Positions 13,753-20,626 of a DNA stretch of 20,947 nt are shown here, one piece after another. Under the pieces are notes generated by a model. That model ran no database searches. It worked only from the letters and a program-made list of their open reading frames with translations, and was not told where the DNA came from. A program made the position numbers and the translations under genes. The number at the start of each line of letters is the position of its first letter. The first letter of the stretch is position 1. Source of the DNA: Streptosporangiaceae bacterium (GTDB lineage Bacteria > Actinomycetota > Actinomycetes > Streptosporangiales > Streptosporangiaceae); NCBI GenBank assembly GCA_030041195.1, contig JASHOI010000169.1, positions 1-20,947 on the forward strand, written 5' to 3'.

Positions 13753-15612
13753 ATGACCCACAGCCCCACCAGCGCCAGCGGCGACCAGCCGCGCGCCGGC
13801 ACGGGGCTGACCGCCCGGGACCTGACCGCCAGGCTGCGAGCCGAGGGTGAGCTGACGGCCGACGACATAGCCGCGCTGGCCCGGCTCGACGACGGCCCCG
13901 GCGGCGGCGGCGACTGCTGGGATGACGATCCTGATCCCGGCGCTGGTGGCGACCTGCCGGCGGAGCGGCCGACGCTGCCCGACCTTGACCACGCCGCGGT
14001 GCTGGACGACGGCATCGCGGCGCCGCGCGTGGCCGAGGCGCTGGAGGCCGGGTTCACCCACTGGTGCCCGAGCCCCGGTGCGATCGGGTTCGCGGGCGGC
14101 GGCCCGCTGGACGTGATGCTTCCTGGCCCCGACCTGGCCTGGCACGCGGCTCAGGCCCGGAGCCGCGGCCTGGCGGTGCTGTCGGACAACGAACTGTGCG
14201 GGGTGCTGGGCGCCGCGCAGCGGCTGGAGTCCTGGGCGGCCGGGCTGAAGCTCGCCATCGTGAACGAACTGGACGCCCGCCGCGCGGGCGAGGGCGGGCG
14301 GCCAGGTGAGCACGTGGCCGAGGAAGCCGCCGCCGTGCTCATCCTCACGCCCCGCGCTGCCGGGGACCTGCTCGGCCTGGCCCGCAACCTCGCCTGCGTA
14401 CCGCAGACCCGGGCCCTGCTGGCCGCCGGGATCCTCGACCAGGATCGCGCCGAAGTCATCGCCGACGCCCTCGCCGTCCTGGACGCGGCGGGCGCCGCCA
14501 CGGTGGAAAACCGGGTCACTCCCAAGGCAGCGAAGATGACCACCGGGCAGCTGCGCGCCGCCTGCGAGCGCGCCATCAAGGCCTACGACCCCCAGGCCGC
14601 GACCCGCCGTCGCGAACAGGCCCAAAAAGACGCCCGCGTGGAATGCTGGGCCGAGGCCGCCGGAACCTCCGCCATCGCCGGGCGTGACCTCGCCCCCGCC
14701 GGAGTGATCGCCGCCAGCAAGAATCTCGACGCCGACGCCCGCTGGCTCGGCCAGCACGGCATGCCCGGCAGCCACGACCAGCGCCGCGCCGCCGCGTTCC
14801 TGGCCCGCCTCACCAACCGGCCCCTCAGCACCCTCCTCCCCCAGCCCGTAGCGGGCGACGCCGCCTCGACCCCGGCCGCCCCCACCCCCGGCTCCCCCGC
14901 CACCGCCACTCCCGCGCCCGGCACCACCCCCGCTGGCCCCGCCACCGGCTCCCCCACCACCGCCACTCCCGCACCGAGCACTACCCCGGCCGGTGCGGCC
15001 GGGTGGGCAGGCGGGCTGGGCGGGACCGTGAACCTCACCATGCCGGCCTCGGCGTGGCTCGGCCTGACCGACAACCCCGGCGAGGCGGGCGGGCCCGGCG
15101 CCCTGGACGCCGACACCTGCCGCGACCTCGCCGCAGCGCTGGCCGCGAACCCCGCCACCCGCTGGTGCGTCACCGTCGTCGACCGGTACGGCCGGGCAAC
15201 CGCCCACGGCTGCGCCCGCCACGGCCCTGGCCCACCGGGTAGTGGCAACCCCGCCACGTGGCTCGCTCAGATCCCGATCGAGACCATCGAAACCGGGACC
15301 TGCTCTCACCGCCGCGAATCCGCTGGATACCAGCCCTCCAACATGCTGCGGCACATCATCAAGATGCGCAGCCCGCGGTGTGGGTTCCCAGGCTGCCGAC
15401 GGCCCGCGGTCCGCTGCGACGACGACCACACCGTCCCGTACGACAAAGGCGGCCGCAGCTGCGAGTGCAACCTCTATCCGCTCTGCCGCCGGCACCACCA
15501 AACGAAGCAGGCACCCGGATGGCGGCTCGACCAGCCCGAACCAGGCACCCTGATCTGGACCCTGCCCAGCGGGCGCCGGTACACCGTCATCCCCGAGCCG
15601 TACCCGGTGTAG
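13753..15612 (+). CDS. 13E12-family protein: DUF222 domain plus C-terminal HNH nuclease
   Basis: This 619-residue protein belongs to the large actinobacterial 13E12/DUF222 HNH family, multi-copy in many genomes and of unproved role. The helical DUF222 domain spans roughly residues 90-360 (ELCGVLGAAQRLESWAAGLKLAIVNELDAR, AAGILDQDRAEVIADAL). A Pro/Thr/Ala linker follows at about 370-420, built on a tandem duplication. The HNH domain is residues 543-582: zinc cysteines Cys543, Cys548, and Cys578 with His581, active-site His559 in DDDHTVPYDKGG, Asn573, and His582. All key residues are present, so it looks intact. A GGGAGGTG site precedes the ATG. It sits between clpS and pncB, which are adjacent in M. 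tuberculosis, so it is an insertion relative to that order. Confidence 0.9.
   Translation: MTHSPTSASGDQPRAGTGLTARDLTARLRAEGELTADDIAALARLDDGPGGGGDCWDDDPDPGAGGDLPAERPTLPDLDHAAVLDDGIAAPRVAEALEAGFTHWCPSPGAIGFAGGGPLDVMLPGPDLAWHAAQARSRGLAVLSDNELCGVLGAAQRLESWAAGLKLAIVNELDARRAGEGGRPGEHVAEEAAAVLILTPRAAGDLLGLARNLACVPQTRALLAAGILDQDRAEVIADALAVLDAAGAATVENRVTPKAAKMTTGQLRAACERAIKAYDPQAATRRREQAQKDARVECWAEAAGTSAIAGRDLAPAGVIAASKNLDADARWLGQHGMPGSHDQRRAAAFLARLTNRPLSTLLPQPVAGDAASTPAAPTPGSPATATPAPGTTPAGPATGSPTTATPAPSTTPAGAAGWAGGLGGTVNLTMPASAWLGLTDNPGEAGGPGALDADTCRDLAAALAANPATRWCVTVVDRYGRATAHGCARHGPGPPGSGNPATWLAQIPIETIETGTCSHRRESAGYQPSNMLRHIIKMRSPRCGFPGCRRPAVRCDDDHTVPYDKGGRSCECNLYPLCRRHHQTKQAPGWRLDQPEPGTLIWTLPSGRRYTVIPEPYPV
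14890..15003 (+). repeat. 57-bp tandem duplication encoding a Pro/Thr-rich linker
   Basis: Two in-frame units, 14890-14946 and 14947-15003, encode GSPATATPAPGTTPAGPAT and GSPTTATPAPSTTPAGAAG (residues 380-398 and 399-417), identical at 14 of 19 positions. They make a flexible linker between DUF222 and HNH domains. Linker length may vary among strains by slippage. Confidence 0.8.
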
Positions 15613-15641
15613 GCGCACAGCGCCGCAATCTTCTCGCTCCG

Positions 15642-15647
15642 TAGGCT
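15642..15647 (+). promoter_or_regulatory. -10 box TAGGCT for leaderless pncB transcript
   Basis: TAGGCT is followed by seven bases and the GTG at 15655, with no ribosome site between. It lies in the 42-base gap after the HNH gene, so pncB probably has its own start of transcription. Confidence 0.55.
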
Positions 15648-15654
15648 TCATCAT

Positions 15655-16983
15655 GTGAATACGGACCTTGGCCCGGCTCCTGGAGCCGGCACCGGCCTGC
15701 TGACCGACCATTACGAGATCACCATGCTGCGCGCCGCGCTGCACAGCGGCGCGGCGCAGCGGCGTGCGGTCTTCGAGGTGTTCGCCAGGCACCTGCCGCA
15801 CGGCCGGCGGTACGGAGTGGTGGCCGGCACCGGCCGGGTCATCGACGCGGTGCAGCGGTTCCGGTTCGGCCCCGCCGACCTCGATTTCCTCCGGCAGGCC
15901 GGGGTCGCCGACGAAGCCACCCTGGCCTACCTGGAGTCCTACGCGTTCAGCGGGGACATCTGGGGATACGCCGAGGGCGACTGCTACTTCCCCGGATCGC
16001 CGATCCTGGTGGTCGAGGGGACGTTCGCCGAGGCGGTCGTGCTGGAAACCCTGGTGCTGTCGATCCTGAACCACGACTGCGCGATCGCCTCGGCCGCGTC
16101 CCGCATGGTCAACTCCGCGGGCGACCGGCCGCTGATCGAGATGGGCTCGCGGCGCACACACGAGCGGGCCGCCGTGGCCGCCGCCCGCGCCGCCTACATC
16201 TCCGGCTTCACCACCACCTCCAACCTGCGCGCGGGCCAGGAGTACGGGGTTCCGACGGTCGGGACCAGCGCACACGCGTTCACGCTGGTGCATGCGTCGG
16301 AGCGGGATGCGTTCGCCGCCCAGCTCGACGCGCTGGGCACCGACACCACGCTGCTCGTGGATACCTACGACGTGGCGACCGCGGTGCGAACCGCGGTCGA
16401 GCTGGCCGGCCCCGGCCTGGGCGCGGTCCGGATCGACTCGGGTGATCTGCCGGTGGTCGCGCGTCAGGTGCGGGCGCTGCTCGACTCGCTCGGCGCGACC
16501 AAGACGAGGATCGTGCTGACCGGGGACCTGGACGAGTACTCGATCGCCGCGCTGGCTGCCACGCCGGTGGACGGCTACGGGGTCGGCACGGCGCTGGTCA
16601 CCGGGTCCGGGGCGCCGACCGCGGCCCTGGTGTACAAGCTGGTTGCCCGCGCCGACGACGCCGGGGAGCCGGGTCCGCTGCGCCCGGTGGCCAAGCGCTC
16701 GGTAGGCAAGCCGGGCCGCGGCGGGCGCAAGTGGGCGGTGCGGACGCACGACGCCGGCGGGACCGCGCTGGTCGAGCTGGTGACCACGCAGCCACCCGAT
16801 CCGGGCTCCGGCCGGGTGCTGCTGCAGGAACTGGTGCGCGGCGGGGAGATCGTCGGCGGGGAGCCGCTGGCCGCGGCGCGGGCGCGCCATCGCGAAGCGC
16901 TGGCCGAGCTTCCGCTGTACGCGCTGCAGCTGTCCCGCGGCTACCCGGCGATCCCGACCATATTCGTCCCGAACGGCGACTAG
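15655..16983 (+). CDS. pncB: nicotinate phosphoribosyltransferase
   Basis: This 442-residue enzyme of the Preiss-Handler pathway makes nicotinate mononucleotide from nicotinate and PRPP, with ATP hydrolysis. The N-terminal LLTDHYEITML and FEVFARHLPHGRRYGVVAG segments bind nicotinate; His207 in GTSAHAF matches the histidine phosphorylated in the family; MGSRRTHERAAVAAARAAYISGF, VDTYDVATAVRTAV, VRIDSGDL and GVGTALVTG form the PRPP barrel. The GTG at 15655 is supported by the leaderless promoter box. Its opposite orientation to clpS matches Rv1330c (pncB1) in M. tuberculosis. A nicotinamidase gene lies 2.7 kb downstream on the same strand. Confidence 0.95.
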   Translation: MNTDLGPAPGAGTGLLTDHYEITMLRAALHSGAAQRRAVFEVFARHLPHGRRYGVVAGTGRVIDAVQRFRFGPADLDFLRQAGVADEATLAYLESYAFSGDIWGYAEGDCYFPGSPILVVEGTFAEAVVLETLVLSILNHDCAIASAASRMVNSAGDRPLIEMGSRRTHERAAVAAARAAYISGFTTTSNLRAGQEYGVPTVGTSAHAFTLVHASERDAFAAQLDALGTDTTLLVDTYDVATAVRTAVELAGPGLGAVRIDSGDLPVVARQVRALLDSLGATKTRIVLTGDLDEYSIAALAATPVDGYGVGTALVTGSGAPTAALVYKLVARADDAGEPGPLRPVAKRSVGKPGRGGRKWAVRTHDAGGTALVELVTTQPPDPGSGRVLLQELVRGGEIVGGEPLAAARARHREALAELPLYALQLSRGYPAIPTIFVPNGD

Positions 16984-17003
16984 ACGGTTTCCTTCGCGGA
17001 CAG

Positions 17004-17747
17004 CTAGCGGGCGGGCGGCCATCCGGCTGCCGGGTCGGGCGGGTCCTTCAGGTAGGTGGCCAGCCCACGGACAAGGACGTCAAGCCCCCACTCGAACCGG
17101 TCGTCGGCGTTCCCCGCGGAGAGCGTGCTGGCCAGCGCGACGGTGTTGGGGAACCGGTCGACCGGCAGCGACCTCATCCACGCGGTGAACTGGGCGATGA
17201 AATCGGCCGCGCCCGACCCGGCCAGCGGCGTCACGTCGAGCTCGTAGGCGATGGCGCCCACGTAGAGCCCGCCAAGGTCGCCGACGAACGCCGCCACCTG
17301 ATCGGGCATCCCGGCCGCCCGGAGCTCGGCCAGCAGGCGTTCCGCGATCGGCAGCATGCTGGGGGTGACCGCGACCCGGCCCAGCGTGAGCGCGGCAACG
17401 CCCCGGTGCCGCCGGTACATGGCCAGCATGGCCCGGCCGAGTTCCTTGACCGTCTGCTGCCAGTTCCCGCCCGTCGGCGGGACCTCGACCTCCTGGAAGA
17501 TCCGGTCGAGCACGAGCTGGACGAGTTCCTCCTTGTTGTCGACGTACCCGTAGAGCGAGGAGGCCGATACCCCGATCTGGTCCGCGACCCGGCGCATGGT
17601 CAGCGCCTCTCCGCCGTCGGCGTCCAGCACCTGCAGCGCGGCCTCGATGACCACCTCGCGGCTGAGCTGCGGCCTCGGCGTGCCGTGCCGCCGCGGGGTT
17701 GACCGCCAGGGTGGCTCGGGCGCAGGGCCGCTCGGCATCTCAGGCAT
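17004..17747 (-). CDS. TetR-family repressor of the adjacent ABC efflux genes
   Basis: This 247-residue TetR/AcrR regulator has an N-terminal Pro/Arg-rich tail, then the DNA-binding domain with LSREVVIEAALQVLDADGGEALTMRRVADQIGVSASSLYGYVDNKEELVQLVLDRIF (about residues 28-85), and a TetR_C-type ligand domain. It diverges from a DrrA/DrrB-type ABC transporter, the common arrangement for a drug-responsive repressor. GAAC-n3-GTTC palindromes lie in the shared promoter region, so autorepression and transporter repression are both likely. The ATG at 17747 is chosen because TACGCT precedes it by seven bases; a TTG at 17792 would run through the operator sequence. The ligand is unknown. The stop is 20 bases from the convergent pncB stop. 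Confidence 0.88.
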   Translation of the reverse strand: MPEMPSGPAPEPPWRSTPRRHGTPRPQLSREVVIEAALQVLDADGGEALTMRRVADQIGVSASSLYGYVDNKEELVQLVLDRIFQEVEVPPTGGNWQQTVKELGRAMLAMYRRHRGVAALTLGRVAVTPSMLPIAERLLAELRAAGMPDQVAAFVGDLGGLYVGAIAYELDVTPLAGSGAADFIAQFTAWMRSLPVDRFPNTVALASTLSAGNADDRFEWGLDVLVRGLATYLKDPPDPAAGWPPAR

Positions 17748-17754
17748 GCGCAAC

Positions 17755-17760
17755 AGCGTA
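17755..17760 (-). promoter_or_regulatory. -10 box TACGCT for leaderless tetR transcript
   Basis: On the minus strand TACGCT ends seven bases before the ATG at 17747. The first palindrome (17769-17779) lies just upstream, between the -10 and the expected -35 position, so a bound repressor would block this promoter. Confidence 0.55.
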
Positions 17761-17768
17761 CTTGACGT

Positions 17769-17779
17769 GAACGGCGTTC
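17769..17779. promoter_or_regulatory. candidate TetR operator 1 (GAACGGCGTTC)
   Basis: GAAC and GTTC half-sites form a perfect 5-bp arm palindrome with a single central base. The same 11-mer recurs at 17803-17813, with 34 bp between centres. It sits in the spacer of the tetR promoter. Confidence 0.6.
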
Positions 17780-17800
17780 TGCGATAGACCAATGTTCACG

Positions 17801-17815
17801 AAGAACGGCGTTCTT
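17801..17815. promoter_or_regulatory. candidate TetR operator 2 (extended palindrome)
   Basis: AAGAACG-G-CGTTCTT is a perfect 7-bp arm palindrome that contains the same 11-mer as operator 1. It is 40 bases upstream of the ABC transporter start. More GAAC/GTTC half-sites lie at 17794-17797, 17828-17831 and 17841-17844, so several dimers may bind cooperatively. Confidence 0.65.
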
Positions 17816-17854
17816 AAGAGAAACGTTGTTCGGACGCTCAGAACGGAGAGGTGC

Positions 17855-18859
17855 GTGAGCGACATGAAGCGAATTGGGGAGGTGGGCGCGACCGTGGAAG
17901 CCGGAGAACTCCGCAAGACCTACCGCAGCCGGGCGGGCGAGGTGCGGGCACTCGACGGGCTGACCTTCTCGGTCCCGCCCGGCAGCGTGTTCGCCCTGCT
18001 CGGCCCCAACGGGGCGGGCAAGACGACGGCCGTGCGGATCCTGACCACGCTGTCCCGGCCGGACGCGGGCCGGGCGGTGGTGGCCGGCATCGACGTGCTC
18101 GCCCGCCCGGGCCGGGTCCGCCAGGTCATCGGCGTGGTGAGCCAGCACAGCGGGACCGTGGGCCTGCTGACCGGCTACGAGAACCTGGCCCTGCAGGGCC
18201 GGATCTTCGGGGTGCCGCCGCGGGAACTGCGACGCCGGGTGACCGAACTGCTCGACCAGTTCGGGCTGGCCGATGCCGCCAAGCGGCAGGCGCGGACGTA
18301 CTCGGGCGGCATGCGGCGGCGCCTTGACGTCGCCACCGCGCTGGTGCACCGGCCGGCCGTGCTCTTCCTCGACGAGCCGACAACGGGGCTCGACCCGGAG
18401 GGCCGCGCCGAGCTCTGGGCGGTGCTCACCCGCCGCTGCGGCGAGGCGGGGACCACGATCCTGGTCACCACCCATTACCTGGACGAGGCCGACAAGTTCG
18501 CGGCCACGGTCGCGATCACCGACCGGGGCCGGATCGTCGCCGAGGGCTCACCCGACCAGCTGAAGGCGCAGCTGCAGGGCGACTCGGTGCTGCTCGAGCT
18601 CGGCGACGCCGGGCAGGTCGAGCAGGCCGAGAAGGCCCTCGCCCGGGTTCCGCAGGTCCGCCAGGCAACCGCCGAGGGCGCCGTCGTCAGGGCGCGGGTC
18701 GCCGACGGCCCGAGGGCGCTGCCCGCCGTCCTGGCCGGGCTCGAGGCGGACGGAATCCCGGTCAGTTCGGTCACCGTCGCCAGGCCGTCACTCGACGACG
18801 TCTACCTGCACCACGCCGGCCGCTCGTTCCGGCAGGCAGAAGGGAGCGCTGCAGCATGA
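17855..18859 (+). CDS. DrrA-type ABC transporter ATP-binding protein
   Basis: This 334-residue cytoplasmic ATPase powers the neighbouring permease. It carries Walker A GPNGAGKTT (50-58), Q-loop VSQHSG, signature YSGGMRRR (149-156), Walker B AVLFLDEPTTGLDP (about 168-181), and H-loop His207 in TTHYLDEADK. The last ~100 residues are the usual DrrA C-terminal extension ending in SLDDVYLHHAGRSF. The family exports anthracyclines and other amphipathic drugs; the substrate here is unknown. GTG at 17855 has a GGAG site six bases upstream; ATG 17864 is an alternative, and the open frame back to 17792 runs through the operator. Its stop overlaps the permease start as ATGA. Confidence 0.92.
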   Translation: MSDMKRIGEVGATVEAGELRKTYRSRAGEVRALDGLTFSVPPGSVFALLGPNGAGKTTAVRILTTLSRPDAGRAVVAGIDVLARPGRVRQVIGVVSQHSGTVGLLTGYENLALQGRIFGVPPRELRRRVTELLDQFGLADAAKRQARTYSGGMRRRLDVATALVHRPAVLFLDEPTTGLDPEGRAELWAVLTRRCGEAGTTILVTTHYLDEADKFAATVAITDRGRIVAEGSPDQLKAQLQGDSVLLELGDAGQVEQAEKALARVPQVRQATAEGAVVRARVADGPRALPAVLAGLEADGIPVSSVTVARPSLDDVYLHHAGRSFRQAEGSAAA

Positions 18860-19626
18860 ACACCGTCCGCCAGTCCTGGACCCTGCTCACGGACCGGTAC
18901 CTGCGCCAGCTCTACCGCCAGCCCGCGGTGGTCTTCATCACGCTCACCCAGCCGGTCATCTGGCTGCTGCTGTTCGGCGCGCTGTTCAAGAAGGTGGCCG
19001 AGCTGCCCGGGTTCGGCGGCGGGAACTACGTCACCTACCTCACTCCCGGCGTGGTGATCATGACCGCGCTGTTCTCGTCGAGCTGGACCGGCATGTCATT
19101 TATCGAGGACATGGACACCGGCGTCATGGACAGGTTCCTGACCGCGCCGGTCCCGCGCGGCGCCCTGATCGCCGCGTCCCTCGCCTACCAGGGCGTCACC
19201 ACGGTCGTGCAGTCGGCGATCATCATCGCGATCGGGTGGGGCATCGGCGCCGGCTTCCCCGGCGGCGCGGCCGGCATCGCGGCCCTGATCGGCGTCTCGG
19301 TGCTGATCGCGCTGGCCATGGCGGGGCTGTCCGACGGGTTCGCGCTGCTGGTCCCGCAGCGCGAGGCGCTGATCGGCGTCTCGACAATGCTGGTGCTGCC
19401 GCTGACGTTCCTGTCCGGGGCGTTCCTCTCGCTGCGGCTGGTGCCGGGGTGGATCGCCGGGATCGCCAGGTTCAACCCGGTCAACTGGGCAACAAGCGCC
19501 GGCCGCTTCGCCGTCGGCGATCACGCGCCGTGGGACACGGTGGGCTCGTACGCCGGGTTCATCACCCTCGTGCTTTTGGCCACCGCCGCGATGTCGACGT
19601 GGGCGTTCCGGGCCAGCCGGCAATAG
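18856..19626 (+). CDS. DrrB-type ABC-2 permease
   Basis: This 256-residue membrane protein has six hydrophobic segments and belongs to the ABC-2 (daunorubicin-resistance DrrB) permeases. Typical features are QPVIWLLLFGALF in helix 1, the loop FIEDMDTGVMDRFLTAPVPRGALI with the EDxxxGxxDRfltaPv signature, and the end segment PLTFLSGAFLSLRLVPGWIAGIARFNPVNWA. It pairs with the upstream ATPase, with which it overlaps by four bases, to form an exporter under control of the divergent TetR. Confidence 0.92.
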   Translation: MNTVRQSWTLLTDRYLRQLYRQPAVVFITLTQPVIWLLLFGALFKKVAELPGFGGGNYVTYLTPGVVIMTALFSSSWTGMSFIEDMDTGVMDRFLTAPVPRGALIAASLAYQGVTTVVQSAIIIAIGWGIGAGFPGGAAGIAALIGVSVLIALAMAGLSDGFALLVPQREALIGVSTMLVLPLTFLSGAFLSLRLVPGWIAGIARFNPVNWATSAGRFAVGDHAPWDTVGSYAGFITLVLLATAAMSTWAFRASRQ

Positions 19627-19629
19627 GCC

Positions 19630-19635
19630 TAAGCT
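19630..19635 (+). promoter_or_regulatory. -10 box TAAGCT for leaderless pncA transcript
   Basis: TAAGCT follows directly on the permease stop and ends six bases before the GTG at 19642, with no ribosome site between. This would uncouple pncA from the drug-responsive ABC operon. Confidence 0.5.
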
Positions 19636-19641
19636 CGGCGT

Positions 19642-20211
19642 GTGACACGAGCGCTGGTAATCGTGGACGTTCAGAACGACTTCTGCGAGGGCGGATCGCT
19701 AGCGGTAGCCGGGGGGGCCGAGGTGGCCCGCGCAATCAGCGGCTACCTGGCCTCCGCGGAAGGCGGCGGCTACGCCCACATCGTGGCGACACAGGACCAT
19801 CACATCGATCCCGGCAAGCACTTCGCGGCCGATCCGGATTACGTCGACACCTGGCCGGCGCACTGCGTCGCGGGCACGCCCGGCGCCGACTTCCACCCCG
19901 ACCTTGACACCAGCAAGATCGAGGCGGTGTTCCGCAAGGGCGCCAGGTCGGCCGCCTACAGCGGGTTCGAGGGCGCCGACGAGGATGGCGTGCCGCTGGG
20001 AGCCTGGCTCAGGGAGCGGGGCGTCACCGAGGTCGACGTCGCCGGGCTGGCCACCGACCACTGCGTGCGGGCCACCGCGACCGACGCCGCGACCGCGGGC
20101 TTCGTCACCCGGGTTCTGCTGGGCCTGTCCGCTGGCGTCGCCGAGGACACGGTCGAGGCCGCGCTCAGCGAGATGCGCACGGCAGGCGTCGAGCTCCTGG
20201 CCGGCCCCTGA
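19642..20211 (+). CDS. pncA: nicotinamidase (isochorismatase-fold amidohydrolase)
   Basis: This 189-residue enzyme deamidates nicotinamide to nicotinate. The catalytic triad Asp9 (VDVQNDF), Lys99 (VFRKG) and Cys141 (ATDHCVRATATDA) is complete, and the metal ligands match M. tuberculosis PncA: Asp52, His54 and His60 in QDHHIDPGKH, with His74 in TWPAH as second-shell. Together with pncB in the same window this covers two consecutive steps of NAD salvage. Codon 20 (19699-19701) is CTA, the rare leucine codon read by a UAG anticodon. The GTG start at 19642 is supported by TAAGCT six bases upstream. PncA of this type would also activate pyrazinamide. Confidence 0.94.
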   Translation: MTRALVIVDVQNDFCEGGSLAVAGGAEVARAISGYLASAEGGGYAHIVATQDHHIDPGKHFAADPDYVDTWPAHCVAGTPGADFHPDLDTSKIEAVFRKGARSAAYSGFEGADEDGVPLGAWLRERGVTEVDVAGLATDHCVRATATDAATAGFVTRVLLGLSAGVAEDTVEAALSEMRTAGVELLAGP

Positions 20212-20212
20212 G

Positions 20213-20265
20213 CATGATCGTGGCGGATTTTGGCTGCTATGCCGGAAAAAGTCACCACGATCATG
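20213..20265. terminator. long stem-loop between convergent pncA and DUF3039 genes
   Basis: A perfect 11-bp inverted repeat, CATGATCGTGG (20213-20223) with its complement at 20255-20265, begins two bases after the pncA stop. Within the 31-base loop TTTTGGC and GCCGGAAAA pair further. Position and symmetry fit a bidirectional terminator for the two facing genes; the size and sequence also resemble a dispersed palindromic element. The rest of the gap up to 20331 shows nothing else. Confidence 0.6.
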
Positions 20266-20331
20266 GCCGGGTGCGCGGGCCTGGTGCCCAGCGATAGCCG
20301 GGTACGCGGCGGCTCACCGGGTACCCGGCCG

Positions 20332-20604
20332 TTAGCCGTCACCCTCCGGCAGGGACTCGTAGATCTCCTTGCATTCAGGGCAGACCGGGAACCGCTTGGG
20401 GTCCCGGCTCGGCACCCACACCTTGCCGCAGAGCGCGACCACGGGAGTGCCGGTCACGGCGCTGTCGACGATCTTGTCCTTGTCGACATAGTGCGCGAAA
20501 CGCTCGTGATCGCCGTCGCCGTGGGAGAGATCCGGGCGGACTGTGGTGTCTTCCCTGACGTCGCTTCCTTGTGTGTGTGCTCTTGGCAGGACGACTGTGC
20601 TCAC
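20332..20604 (-). CDS. DUF3039 family protein
   Basis: This 90-residue actinobacterial protein has the DUF3039 hallmark VALCGKVWVPSRDPKRFPVCPECKEIYE, with Cys59, Cys75 and Cys78 (and possibly His38) suggesting a small zinc site. An HERFAHYVDKDKIVDSAVTG segment precedes it. Function is unknown. The GTG at 20604 is supported by TAGACT eight bases upstream and by the absence of a ribosome site. It lies 22 bases downstream of the YqgE gene on the same strand. Confidence 0.9.
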   Translation of the reverse strand: MSTVVLPRAHTQGSDVREDTTVRPDLSHGDGDHERFAHYVDKDKIVDSAVTGTPVVALCGKVWVPSRDPKRFPVCPECKEIYESLPEGDG

Positions 20605-20612
20605 AAGGAGCG

Positions 20613-20618
20613 AGTCTA
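20613..20618 (-). promoter_or_regulatory. -10 box TAGACT for leaderless DUF3039 transcript
   Basis: On the minus strand TAGACT ends eight bases before the GTG at 20604, within the 22-base gap after the YqgE stop. No Shine-Dalgarno site is visible. Confidence 0.45.
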
Positions 20619-20626
20619 CGCTGCTC

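Noticed and set aside
13720..17022. A 1100-codon open frame on the minus strand opposite the HNH gene and pncB
   Set aside because: It has Arg/Gly/Pro-rich, non-family sequence and mirrors the GC-rich third positions of two well-supported genes on the plus strand.
17769..17815. LexA/SOS boxes (GAAC-GTTC) upstream of the ABC genes
   Set aside because: The actinobacterial SOS box has four bases between GAAC and GTTC; both sites here have three, and the tetR context explains them.
17792..17854. ATG at 17792 as the start of the ABC ATPase
   Set aside because: It would place the operator palindrome inside the coding sequence and lacks a ribosome site, whereas GTG 17855 has one and gives the family N-terminus.
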